Shown piece by piece: positions 30,851 to 38,060 of a stretch of 58,410 nt of DNA. A model generated the notes under the pieces. That model was given only the letters and a program-made list of their open reading frames with translations. It did no database searches and had not been told where the DNA came from. Made by a program: the position numbers and the translations under genes. Each line of letters begins with the position of its first letter. Position 1 is the first letter of the stretch. This DNA is from Candidatus Magasanikbacteria bacterium CG11_big_fil_rev_8_21_14_0_20_39_34 (GTDB lineage: Bacteria; Patescibacteriota; Patescibacteriia; Magasanikbacterales; UBA922), in NCBI GenBank assembly GCA_002787355.1, contig PCWN01000011.1, positions 1 to 58,410 of the forward strand, in the 5' to 3' direction.

Positions 30851-32968
30851 ATGATTGACTACACAAAAGAACTCAATGAAGAACAACTTGCTGTTGTGGA
30901 GCGGGGGGATGGCCCCTGCCTCGTTTTGGCCGGTGCCGGGTCTGGAAAAACACGTACCATTTGTTATCGGGTGGCGTATCTTTTGGAACAGGGAGTTGAC
31001 CCGGCACATATTCTTTTGGTTACTTTTACGAATAAAGCAGCAAAGGAGATGCAAGAGAGGGTGGCAAATATTATTGGAGCGGAAAAGAGAATACTTTGGT
31101 CTGGTACCTACCATCATATAGCTTTCCGTATGCTCAAACAGTACGGATCGCTTCTTGGATACCAAAATAATTTTACTATTTTGGACAGCGAAGATTCTCG
31201 CGATCTTTTAAAAATTTGTATGAAGGTAGAAGGTGTTGATAAGAAATCACGACGGTTTCCTTCTGCCAAAGTGTTGCAGGGAATTATAAGTTATGCAAAA
31301 AACGCAGAGCTTACCGTAGCAGAAGTTTTGGCCATGAAGCATCCCAACTGGGAACCACTGGAAGGTGAAATTACCACTATTGCCAGTGAATATCAAAAGA
31401 GAAAATTTGCTGCCAATGCCATGGATTTTGATGATCTACTTTCTAACCTTTATCTTTTACTTTTGAAGTCCGCTCCTGTTCGTGAAAAACTTTCCAAGCA
31501 ATTTCAGTATATTCTTGTGGATGAGTATCAGGATACCAATAGAGTTCAGGCAAGTATTGTAGATACGCTGGCTTCACTGCACAGAAATATTTTGGTAGTG
31601 GGGGATGATGCCCAAAGTATTTATTCCTTTCGTGCGGCAGACATTGAAAATATTTTAGGTTTTGAAAAAAAATATCATGATGCAAAAATATTTAAGCTTG
31701 AAACCAACTACAGATCTACTCCAAATATTTTACAAGTTGCCAATGTTGTTATTGCCAATAACATTTCACAATACGAAAAAAATTTGAAAAGTGTTTTGGA
31801 CATATTTGCAAAACCAGAGGTACGTGCATTTGCAGATAGGAATGAAGAAGCAGAATTTATAGCTGAAAGGATTTTGGAGCTTCGTGAAGAGGGAGTTCCA
31901 CTTTCACATATTGCAGTTTTATTTCGGGCCACACATCATTCCCAAGCTTTGGAAGTGGAACTTACCAAGCGTGATATTCCCTATGACTATCGTGGTGGGG
32001 TGAGATTTTTTGAGCGGTCACATATAAAAGATGTTCTTGCGTACTTACGAATTTTTCATAATAAAGACGATGCTATTGCCTGGAGTCGTGTACTCAATAT
32101 GCAGGTAGGAATTGGACCATCATCTGCACAAAAAATTATTGATCGAGTGCAAAAACAAGAAAGAGTGTACCACGCGGAAAATGATTCTCAGTATGAAGAA
32201 GCAGAAATTGCAAAAGTACATACTTGGTTTAAAAACATAGAAATTTCTCAGTTTGGTGCTGGACTTTCTGCACGTGCGCAAGTTGGATGGAATGATTTCC
32301 TTCAGATTTTTGAATCCATGCAAAAAGTAAAACCAAACTCAGAAATGGGATATCATCCTGCGGATCTTATTGAAGCCGTTTTGGATTCTAAATACAATGA
32401 GTACTTGGAATCAGAATATGAAAACTATAGAGAAAGAATACGTGATATAGAGCAGTTGGCACTTTTTGCAGAACGTCAGTCCGATTTAGGAAAATTTTTG
32501 GGAGAGGCATCAATGCAAGAAAGTTTTCAGAACGCTTCCAACAAAGAAATTCACGATGATGAAAAAATAGTTTTATCTACTATTCATCAGGCGAAAGGTC
32601 TTGAATGGGAAGCCGTATTTATTATGAATGTTTCTCAAGGTGAATTTCCCAATGAGCGTTCTCTTCAGGAAAGAAAAGGAATAGAAGAAGAAAGGCGACT
32701 TTTTTATGTGGCCATAACAAGGGCAAAAAAATATTTGCACATGACATTTCCATTGGTTTCCGGTTTTCGTAGTGTCTTGGGGGGACCATCTATGTTTTTA
32801 GATGAGATTAACCGGGATCTCATAGATGAGTCTGGTGCATTTGGGGAAACTACGGTATTTTTTGATCCAAGTGACGATGTGGATGATGTGCAGTATGTTC
32901 CGGAAGATGAACTTTTTGATTATGAAAGAAGGAAAAGGAGTTTTTTAAAAGATATCAATGAATTATAA
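30851..32968 (+). CDS. UvrD/PcrA-type superfamily 1 DNA helicase
   Basis: 705 aa. In order: Q-motif LNEEQLAVVERGDGP, Walker A LVLAGAGSGKTRTI (about residues 25-38), motif Ia LLVTFTNKAAKEM, Walker B VDEYQDTN (about 225), motif III GDDAQSIYSFRAAD, motif IV NYRSTPNIL, motif V STIHQAKGLEWEAV and motif VI EERRLFYVAITRAKKYL. A 3'-5' helicase for nucleotide excision and mismatch repair or replication restart. Length is normal. Probably leaderless from the extended -10 just upstream. A strong terminator ends it. Confidence 0.94.
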   Translation: MIDYTKELNEEQLAVVERGDGPCLVLAGAGSGKTRTICYRVAYLLEQGVDPAHILLVTFTNKAAKEMQERVANIIGAEKRILWSGTYHHIAFRMLKQYGSLLGYQNNFTILDSEDSRDLLKICMKVEGVDKKSRRFPSAKVLQGIISYAKNAELTVAEVLAMKHPNWEPLEGEITTIASEYQKRKFAANAMDFDDLLSNLYLLLLKSAPVREKLSKQFQYILVDEYQDTNRVQASIVDTLASLHRNILVVGDDAQSIYSFRAADIENILGFEKKYHDAKIFKLETNYRSTPNILQVANVVIANNISQYEKNLKSVLDIFAKPEVRAFADRNEEAEFIAERILELREEGVPLSHIAVLFRATHHSQALEVELTKRDIPYDYRGGVRFFERSHIKDVLAYLRIFHNKDDAIAWSRVLNMQVGIGPSSAQKIIDRVQKQERVYHAENDSQYEEAEIAKVHTWFKNIEISQFGAGLSARAQVGWNDFLQIFESMQKVKPNSEMGYHPADLIEAVLDSKYNEYLESEYENYRERIRDIEQLALFAERQSDLGKFLGEASMQESFQNASNKEIHDDEKIVLSTIHQAKGLEWEAVFIMNVSQGEFPNERSLQERKGIEEERRLFYVAITRAKKYLHMTFPLVSGFRSVLGGPSMFLDEINRDLIDESGAFGETTVFFDPSDDVDDVQYVPEDELFDYERRKRSFLKDINEL

Positions 32969-32974
32969 AAAGAA

Positions 32975-33009
32975 AAAAAGAACCGCAAGGGAAATGCGGT
33001 TCTTTTTTT
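32975..33009. terminator. Intrinsic terminator (both strands)
   Basis: aaaaagaaccgca (32975-32987) pairs with tgcggttcttttt (about 32995-33007). It lies between the convergent helicase gene and phosphoesterase gene and has T runs on each side. Confidence 0.85.
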
Positions 33010-33058
33010 CTGCAAAAAACTGAATATTTCAGTGCTTTGTGGAGATTCGGTTCAGGAA

Positions 33059-34102
33059 TCATTTTCGGGTCAGCACGAGAATGGTGATCTCGTTGTGACT
33101 CATGAACCGAAGAGGTGGGCCCCAGAGCCATGTTCCGGGGTTGACGTAGATGGGAATTCCGTTGGAGGTGTGCATGCCACCTGCGGAGAAGGGTTCACCT
33201 TCGGCGAGCATGAGCACGTCCCCAATGGGTCGGATCTGGCCACCGTGGGTGTGACCACACAGTGCAAGGTCCGCCATGTAGCGGGAGGCCAGGATGGCTT
33301 CGCCAGGCCGATGTGCCAGGAGGATCCGAGTGCTCGCTTGTTTTTCGGGAACTTCCAGATCTTCGGATGAACCGATACGATCTTCGAGTCCTACTACTTC
33401 AAGCGGTGCGCCTTGGTGGTGGAGTGTGAGCATTTCGTTGCTCAGCACACGTACACCATATTTGCGCATCCAGATTTCCCAGAGCAAAACCCGTTGAGGA
33501 TCCAGCTCCTCGTGATTCCCGCTGACGAACATCACCCCGTGCGTGGACGGGATCTTCGTCATGATGGGGAGGGCCTGTGATCCCAGATCATCCGGGTCAC
33601 CATCTGCAAGGTCCCCGGTGATTACGAGGAGATCGCAGGACTCGTGCGCAAGCGAGCGCACAATCCGCTCGCCGATTTGCTGGTTGGTCCCCAGTGCCCC
33701 TCCGAGGTGAATGTCGGAGAGCTGACAGATTCGGAACCCCTCGAGCCTTGGATCGAGCTCCTGGATTCCCACTGCCTCCGTCACCAGGTATGGCCCTGCC
33801 ATACCGGATACGAAGAATGTGGTGGTTGTCAGGAGCGTCAGGAGGATAGGAAACCAGATGCCGTATTGTTTCTGTAGGAGCCATGCTCCTACGGAATAGG
33901 TGATCATGTATATGGCGAGGAGTCCCGAGATCGTGATCTCGAGGTATGAGAGTTGCTGAATGGTACCACCGTCGTCGCAGAAGGCGCCGTAACCAACGGC
34001 GACTGCGAACATGGTGGCGGGGAGAAACCACACCCGCTTGTTGATCCCCGTGAGGATCAGGATGGCGAGGTGGTTGAAGAGGCTCCCAAGGATGAAAATC
34101 AC
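33059..34102 (-). CDS. Membrane metallophosphoesterase (GC-rich island C)
   Basis: 347 aa from GTG 34102, which has AAGGGA six bases upstream. The N-terminal ~110 residues have three or four membrane segments; the catalytic domain follows with all metal motifs: CQLSDIHLGG (D-x-H), ITGDLADG (GD), VSGNHEEL (GNH), and CGHTHGGQIRP (GHTH). This is the YkuE/calcineurin-like layout, acting on lipid or nucleotide phosphoesters at the membrane. The upstream ATG at 34150 overlaps the predicted -10 (TACATT), so it cannot be the start if that promoter is used. GC-rich codons, unlike the helicase and ndk genes around it. Confidence 0.82.
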   Translation of the reverse strand: MIFILGSLFNHLAILILTGINKRVWFLPATMFAVAVGYGAFCDDGGTIQQLSYLEITISGLLAIYMITYSVGAWLLQKQYGIWFPILLTLLTTTTFFVSGMAGPYLVTEAVGIQELDPRLEGFRICQLSDIHLGGALGTNQQIGERIVRSLAHESCDLLVITGDLADGDPDDLGSQALPIMTKIPSTHGVMFVSGNHEELDPQRVLLWEIWMRKYGVRVLSNEMLTLHHQGAPLEVVGLEDRIGSSEDLEVPEKQASTRILLAHRPGEAILASRYMADLALCGHTHGGQIRPIGDVLMLAEGEPFSAGGMHTSNGIPIYVNPGTWLWGPPLRFMSHNEITILVLTRK

Positions 34103-34140
34103 GGTCTTTCCCTTGTGTCCAAGAAAGTTGTGGACAGGGG

Positions 34141-34169
34141 AATGTATCATATATTCTCTGCAAAGTCAA
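34141..34169 (-). promoter_or_regulatory. Promoter of the phosphoesterase gene
   Basis: On the minus strand TTGACT (34164-34169), 17-bp spacer, TACATT (34141-34146). Predicted start about 34134, giving a ~30-nt leader to GTG 34102. Confidence 0.65.
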
Positions 34170-34202
34170 TCCCCAGTGCTTAAATAACGTAAAATATTTT
34201 TC

Positions 34203-34240
34203 AAAAAAAAGAAATCCAATGGTATTGAATTTCTTTTTTT
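34203..34240 (-). terminator. Intrinsic terminator after the zinc-ribbon gene
   Basis: aaaaaaagaaat-t-caat pairs with attg-g-atttcttttttt across ACC. Lies about 70 bases downstream of the minus-strand zinc-ribbon gene and just before the phosphoesterase promoter. Confidence 0.8.
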
Positions 34241-34310
34241 GGTGGTTCCCCCCCCTGCTCACCCAAAAAAAGAATATTTCTTATCTTGAGTGATTTTTGC
34301 AGGGGGGATG

Positions 34311-35054
34311 TCAGTAGTAGTGGGAATGTTGTGGGGTGGGGGGACGGTCGTTGATGCTGGGACGTGAGCATCTACATCTGGGACAGCGTTGATCTTCAGA
34401 GTAGAATCGTCCAGCCGAACAGTCCGGGTTGGTACAGATCCAGCTGTGGTGGTTCTCCCAACGTCCGACGTAGGTGGTTTGGATGCGCTGTCTTGCTGCC
34501 GCTGCTTGTTGGGTGGCTTCTGCTTGGCGGCGTTCTTCCGCCACATTCGGGCAGCGCCACCTCACGCTCTGGCGACCCGTTCGCGGGCTCGTCTTCACCG
34601 AGAAGTGTTGGGTGATGGAACCCTCCTCCACCGTACATTCGCAGTGCGGGCAGGTTTCTCCTGCCCGTGGGACCTTCCGTCCCGAGGCATCGGTGATGCG
34701 CTTCGGTTGGGTCGGGAGCGTAGCGACGGGTTCTGAGACGGTGTGCACGGGTCGACTGAGCAAGCCGCAGCTTCCGTGCATCTCCCGTACGTGCCCCACC
34801 AGGATCAGCTGTTCGCAGTGCGGGCAGTTCTCCGGTGCGCATCGAGTGGAGATGTAGCACCAGAACCCGGTGTCCGCGTCCTTCACGCGGTGGTTGGCGT
34901 GGGTGTCGTTGCCGCCGCAACGCTCGCAGCGGCGGGTCGCCGCACCGCGCTGGTGCCCCGCTGCGCGTTGTGGTCCGCCCTTCTTCTTGCGTGAGGGAGG
35001 CGGAGCTTCTTTCTTCTTCTTCTTTCCACTTCCGCCTTGCTTCTGCTTGGCCAT
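34311..35054 (-). CDS. Multi-zinc-ribbon protein (GC-rich island D)
   Basis: 247 aa. A Lys/Pro-rich basic tail (residues 1-40) precedes three Cys clusters: CERCGGND...CPHCEQ (about 43-80), CPHCECTVEE (about 135) with a later CP, and WICTNPDCSAGRF...CPRCRCSRP (about 205-233), the last close to a RanBP2-type zinc finger (W-x-C-x4-C...C-x2-C). Nucleic-acid or protein binding is likely; no catalytic domain. The start ATG has GGAG seven bases upstream and its own TTGACA promoter. GC-rich third positions set it apart from ndk. It shares its zinc-ribbon style with the 70-aa protein at 36209. Confidence 0.72.
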   Translation of the reverse strand: MAKQKQGGSGKKKKKEAPPPSRKKKGGPQRAAGHQRGAATRRCERCGGNDTHANHRVKDADTGFWCYISTRCAPENCPHCEQLILVGHVREMHGSCGLLSRPVHTVSEPVATLPTQPKRITDASGRKVPRAGETCPHCECTVEEGSITQHFSVKTSPRTGRQSVRWRCPNVAEERRQAEATQQAAAARQRIQTTYVGRWENHHSWICTNPDCSAGRFYSEDQRCPRCRCSRPSINDRPPTPQHSHYY

Positions 35055-35093
35055 GTCTGCTCCATGGTGCCGTGGAGTGGCACACTGTTGCCT

Positions 35094-35122
35094 ATTTAAC
35101 CGTTATTGTGGTGTTATGTCAA
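35094..35122 (-). promoter_or_regulatory. Promoter of the multi-zinc-ribbon gene
   Basis: Minus strand TTGACA (35117-35122), 17-bp spacer, TTAAAT (35094-35099). The start near 35087 leaves a leader of about 32 nt containing the Shine-Dalgarno. Confidence 0.72.
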
Positions 35123-35170
35123 GAAAAAATGGTATAAACAGGGGGAAGAGAGGATTGTATTATTGGATTC

Positions 35171-35199
35171 TTGACTCTTTCTCTTTTTTCCTCTATACT
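35171..35199 (+). promoter_or_regulatory. Promoter of ndk
   Basis: TTGACT (35171-35176), 17-bp spacer, TATACT (35194-35199). Leader of about 50 nt, very A/T-rich, without a Shine-Dalgarno. Confidence 0.75.
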
Positions 35200-35256
35200 T
35201 CCGAAAAAGTTTCTCTTTTTTAAAACATCTTTTTCTAATTTTTAAGAAAAAAAAAT

Positions 35257-35736
35257 ATGCGTTTTGATGGCGTTTTTGAAAAAACACTTATTATCGTAAA
35301 ACCGGACGGTGTACAGAGAAGTCTTATTGGTGAAGTTATCAAGAGGCTTGAGACCAAAGGACTCAAGATTGCCGGGCTTAAGCTCATGTATCTCTCTGAG
35401 GACAAACTTCGTGAACACTATGCACACCATGTAGAAAAACCTTTTTATCCGGGGCTTGAAGGCTTTATGAAGTCAAGTCCTGTAGCGGTTATCTGTGCAG
35501 AAGGGCGTGGAGCCGTTGACGCTGTACGACTTATTGCAGGTATTACACATGCGGGAAAGGCAGATGCAGGGACTATTCGAGGAGACCTTGCCATGGGGAT
35601 GTGTAATGTCGTTCACTGTTCTGACTCTATAGAAAATGCTCAAGCAGAAATTGCACGATTTTTTGAAGATGGAGAGGTATTTGAATACGACAAGACTGAG
35701 TATCTTCATGTATATATGGATGATGAAAGAGCCTAA
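35257..35736 (+). CDS. ndk: Nucleoside diphosphate kinase
   Basis: 159 aa. EKTLIIVKPDGVQRSLIGEV (residues 8-27), FYPGLEGFMKSSPV, and the catalytic segment GDLAMGMCNVVHCSDSIENA with the phospho-accepting His (about residue 126). It equilibrates NTP pools by ping-pong phosphate transfer. Slightly longer than the usual 140-150 aa because of a short N-terminal and C-terminal extension. Resident AT-rich codon use, own promoter and terminator, between two GC-rich zinc-ribbon genes. Confidence 0.95.
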   Translation: MRFDGVFEKTLIIVKPDGVQRSLIGEVIKRLETKGLKIAGLKLMYLSEDKLREHYAHHVEKPFYPGLEGFMKSSPVAVICAEGRGAVDAVRLIAGITHAGKADAGTIRGDLAMGMCNVVHCSDSIENAQAEIARFFEDGEVFEYDKTEYLHVYMDDERA

Positions 35737-35752
35737 AATTTTAGAGAAAATG

Positions 35753-35784
35753 AAAAAAATCACGGTCGAATCCGTGATTTTTTT
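35753..35784 (+). terminator. Intrinsic terminator of ndk
   Basis: aaaaaatcacgg pairs with ccgtgattttttt around a short TCGAAT loop; T run follows. Confidence 0.85.
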
Positions 35785-35859
35785 ATTGAGAGATCCCCTG
35801 TGGATAGATCATTTGACGATATTTTTTGTATAGGGTAATCTGAATATAGATAATAAAGT

Positions 35860-36030
35860 ATGAAACAATTTTTCAGCACAATTATGCAGAATATTGTGGA
35901 TCGCCTTTGGGTGGTTGTCTTTATGTATGTGAAGATGGCACTCCCAGTGCAAGGGGTGGTTTACATGGAAGAGGATGATGAGCATATATGTTGTGGAGGA
36001 GGATGTGATGGATGCGACTGCTCAAAATAG
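35860..36030 (+). CDS. Cys-rich small protein or leader ORF (56 aa)
   Basis: A hydrophobic, probably membrane-associated middle (RLWVVVFMYVKMALPVQGVV, residues 16-35) and an acidic tail with five Cys in 11 positions (CCGGGCDGCDC, residues 44-54), a plausible metal site. AT-rich like the resident genes. It precedes a terminator whose left arm is complementary to the VQGVV codons, and then the GC-rich zinc-ribbon gene, so it may be a Cys-responsive leader, a metal-binding peptide, or both. Confidence 0.5.
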   Translation: MKQFFSTIMQNIVDRLWVVVFMYVKMALPVQGVVYMEEDDEHICCGGGCDGCDCSK

Positions 36031-36084
36031 TATAAATCCAATAACCGGTAAACCGCCCCGATCATATGATCGAGGCGGTTTTTG
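35953..36084 (+). promoter_or_regulatory. Candidate attenuator and terminator before the 70-aa zinc-ribbon gene
   Basis: Left arm B aaaccgcccc (36050-36059) forms a terminator with aggcggttttt (36073-36083) enclosing the palindrome cgatcatatgatcg. ggggtggttt (35953-35962) in the preceding ORF can pair with B over ten bases with one G-U pair. Here the arm lies well before the stop codon, so the ribosome logic is less clear than at the other loci. Confidence 0.5.
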
Positions 36085-36197
36085 TTTATTGATCTTTGCT
36101 CTTTGAAAATACCTGATGCATTGAATATATCCTAGAATAGGAAATTGTAAGATATATTCAGGGCATGAGTTCCTGAGAGTTTTCCACCGGCCAACGA
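36085..36197 (+). other. Structured 5' region of the 70-aa zinc-ribbon gene
   Basis: tgaatatatc (about 36122-36131) pairs with gatatattca (about 36152-36161) and encloses ccta/tagg. The element lies between the terminator and the Shine-Dalgarno. A downstream cagg/cctg pair adds to it. Function unknown. Confidence 0.45.
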
Positions 36198-36208
36198 AGG
36201 GGAGAATC

Positions 36209-36421
36209 GTGGCCAAAGTACAAGTTGAGTGCGGGGCCTGTGGTCCCGTGAAGGTCTCGGAAGGCACACACGTCTGCCCTCGCTGCAGCGTCATCTTTGC
36301 CGCCGTTCCTACCACGTTTCGGGTGCGTATGGCACCCATCAACCCCCCGCCTCGCGAGCATGGTCGAGGTGCCCGCAAGCCGAAACGTGCGAGCAACCCT
36401 CCCGCTCCCATCCACTCCTGA
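36209..36421 (+). CDS. 70-aa zinc-ribbon protein (GC-rich island E)
   Basis: GTG start with AAGGGGAG 5-6 bases upstream. CGACGPVKVSEGTHVCPRCS (residues 8-27) is a C-x2-C...C-x2-C zinc ribbon, followed by a basic, Pro-rich tail (PPPREHGRGARKPKR). It may bind RNA or DNA. GC-rich against AT-rich surroundings, and similar in style to the 247-aa zinc-ribbon protein 1.2 kb away on the other strand, though not obviously a paralogue. It is preceded by the Cys-rich ORF/attenuator and followed by a C-rich tail. Confidence 0.62.
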   Translation: MAKVQVECGACGPVKVSEGTHVCPRCSVIFAAVPTTFRVRMAPINPPPREHGRGARKPKRASNPPAPIHS

Positions 36422-36472
36422 CCCACCTTTACAACCTACCCACCTCAAAACCCATCCATCCACAACTGAGTG
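36422..36472 (+). other. C-rich, G-poor tail after island gene E
   Basis: About 45 bases with one G at most, built of cccacc/aaaaccca words like the tail of island gene B (27590-27625). Suggests a Rho loading site or a shared 3' motif of the GC-rich genes. Confidence 0.5.
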
Positions 36473-36484
36473 TGTGAAACCTAT

Positions 36485-36492
36485 GGTACAAT
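36485..36492 (+). promoter_or_regulatory. Extended -10 promoter of leader 5
   Basis: TGG-TACAAT (tacaat 36487-36492), no strong -35. Start about 36499, 22 bases before the leader ORF. Confidence 0.55.
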
Positions 36493-36520
36493 ATTACCAA
36501 CGTTCGCTCATTCAGACATC

Positions 36521-36598
36521 ATGGATGGGTTTTGGTTTTTGGAGGGGATCCTTCATGGGTCCCGGTCCACATGGAACCACCTCTTTTGCTCCGAGTAA
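36521..36598 (+). CDS. Aromatic-rich leader peptide (25 aa)
   Basis: MDGFWFLEGILHGSRSTWNH followed by LFCSE. Codons 4-6 read Phe-Trp-Phe and Trp recurs at 18. It ends five bases before a large terminator hairpin. Downstream lies a structured RNA and an aminotransferase gene with a second promoter between. Proposed leader peptide; no family. Confidence 0.4.
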   Translation: MDGFWFLEGILHGSRSTWNHLFCSE

Positions 36599-36603
36599 GA
36601 ATT

Positions 36604-36664
36604 CCGCTCACATTCCACTTGATCTTATAAATATTTACAAGATCAGGTGGTGGGCGGTTTTTTT
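36604..36664 (+). terminator. Large terminator after leader 5
   Basis: ccgctca/tgggcgg, ccac/gtgg and cttgatctt/aagatcag (36604-36657) form a long interrupted stem, followed by seven T. No clear copy of the right arm is seen in the leader ORF, so alternative pairing is not established here. Confidence 0.7.
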
Positions 36665-36675
36665 ATTGAGAGGAT

Positions 36676-36704
36676 TTGACACTCAAAAAAAGCTATTATA
36701 TACT
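36676..36704 (+). promoter_or_regulatory. Strong promoter of the structured RNA
   Basis: TTGACA (36676-36681), 17-bp spacer, TATACT (36699-36704). Transcription should begin at about 36711, exactly at the gatccc that starts the structured element. Confidence 0.85.
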
Positions 36705-36710
36705 TTGTAT

Positions 36711-36882
36711 GATCCCAGAAAGTGCCAGGCGATATCATATCCGATGCAAATCCATAGGGACGCCTACATAGCTAAAACCTGAGGGTTTTAGGTGCGGCGA
36801 CCCACCTACTTGTGTAGGGATATGGATTATCACCTCGTGCTTGCGGGATCGATGAAGGCAACTTGGGATCAAGTTGTTTTTT
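36711..36882 (+). ncRNA. Structured RNA, riboswitch or 6S-like, ending in a terminator
   Basis: The 5' gatccc can pair with gggatc at 36845-36850 or, as tgatccca/tgggatca, with the loop of the terminator (36865-36870). Inside, catatcc/ggatatg, cctaca/tgtagg, ctaaaacc/ggttttag and gggacgcc/ggcgaccc (one mismatch) give a compact multi-stem fold. caactt/aagttg plus six T (36859-36882) is an intrinsic terminator. The layout fits a riboswitch controlling the aminotransferase gene 18 bases downstream. Length (172 nt) and the bubble-like middle would also fit 6S RNA. Words GCAAATCC...GGGACGC and TAGGTGCGG recall the c-di-GMP-I riboswitch core, but its GNRA-capped stem is absent. Confidence 0.6.
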
Positions 36883-36899
36883 CATTTAGAGTGTATTCT

Positions 36900-38060
36900 A
36901 TGAAATTTTCACAAAGAGTTCATATTCCTCCTTCTGCAACACTTGCTATGAATAGTGCAGCCCAAGAGAAAAAAAAGAAAGGAGAAACTGTTTTTAACCT
37001 TACAACCGGAGAGCCAAGGGTTCCGCTTTCTTCGTTTATTCAGGAGGGAGCTTTGAAGGCTATGCAATCGGGTAAAACATTTTATACACCTACTTCTGGA
37101 ATTGTGGAATTGCGTGAAAAAGCTTTTGAATGGATGAATATAAACTATGGAACTCATTATACTTTGGAAAATAGTTTTGCGACCAATGGTGGAAAATACG
37201 CACTCTATGCACTGTTTCAAGCGTTTCTTGAGACGGGCGATGAAATACTTATTCTTGATCCTTATTGGGTATCATACCCCAGCATGGCGCATCTTGCCGG
37301 CGCTACTTCAAAAATTCTTTCGACCACTTTTGAGAATGGGTGGAAAATTACGGTCTCAGAAATACAGAATGCTCTTTGCGAAAAGACAAAAATGCTTATT
37401 TTGAATAATGGTTCCAACCCAACCGGAGTTCTCTATACTCGTGAGGAATTAAAAAATATTGCAAAGGTTTGTTTTGAAAACAATATTCTTCTTGTTTCAG
37501 ATGAAGTGTATAGTGGTCTTACCTATGATGATGCGGAATATGTTTCCTGTGGAGAATTTTCTGAATTTGTAGAAAATATCGTGGTGGTACAAAGCATGTC
37601 TAAAAACTTTGCAATGAGCGGTTGGAGAGTTGGTTTTATTTTTGCAACAAAAGAAATCATTTCTCAACTTTCTACATTTCAAGGACAAAGCACTTCGGGA
37701 ACTTCCAGTATTTCTCAGTGGGCTGCTGTAGCCGCGTTTGAACACAGTAAAGAAATTATGCCAGAGATAAAACATGAACTGGAAATGAGAAGAAACATTT
37801 TTGCAGAAAAATTTGAAAAAATATTTCAAAAAAAAATTCCTGTTCCAAAATGTGGTTTATATTATTTTATTCCTATGCACTTTTTTGGGAGTGTAGGGGA
37901 GAACTCATTGGAGTTTTGTATGCAGATGCTTGATCGTGCAAATGTTGCTATGGTTCCAGGCATTGCCTTTGGAAAAGAAGGATATGTACGATGCTCTTTT
38001 GGTGGAGAAATGGAAGAAATTGAGCAGGCTCTTGAAAATTTAGGAAAAGTTATGCTCTAA
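36900..38060 (+). CDS. Class I/II pyridoxal-phosphate aminotransferase
   Basis: 386 aa from the ATG just after the structured RNA; longer versions would start inside that RNA. NLTTGEPRVP, the YTPTSGIVELREKAF segment, LNNGSNPTGVLYTREEL (substrate/PLP contacts), VSDEVYSGLTYD and SMSKNFAMSGWRVGF with the Schiff-base Lys (about residue 220) are typical of the aspartate/aromatic aminotransferase branch. It moves amino groups between an amino acid and 2-oxo acid; substrate not determinable. The aromatic-rich leader and RNA element upstream hint at amino-acid-responsive control. Its end overlaps the convergent MFS gene by 4 bases. Confidence 0.88.
   Translation: MKFSQRVHIPPSATLAMNSAAQEKKKKGETVFNLTTGEPRVPLSSFIQEGALKAMQSGKTFYTPTSGIVELREKAFEWMNINYGTHYTLENSFATNGGKYALYALFQAFLETGDEILILDPYWVSYPSMAHLAGATSKILSTTFENGWKITVSEIQNALCEKTKMLILNNGSNPTGVLYTREELKNIAKVCFENNILLVSDEVYSGLTYDDAEYVSCGEFSEFVENIVVVQSMSKNFAMSGWRVGFIFATKEIISQLSTFQGQSTSGTSSISQWAAVAAFEHSKEIMPEIKHELEMRRNIFAEKFEKIFQKKIPVPKCGLYYFIPMHFFGSVGENSLEFCMQMLDRANVAMVPGIAFGKEGYVRCSFGGEMEEIEQALENLGKVML

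Noticed and set aside
36297-36782. A 161-aa ORF across island E tail, leader 5, terminator and the RNA promoter
   Set aside because: It runs through a zinc-ribbon gene in another frame, a terminator and a consensus promoter; the composition is not protein-like.
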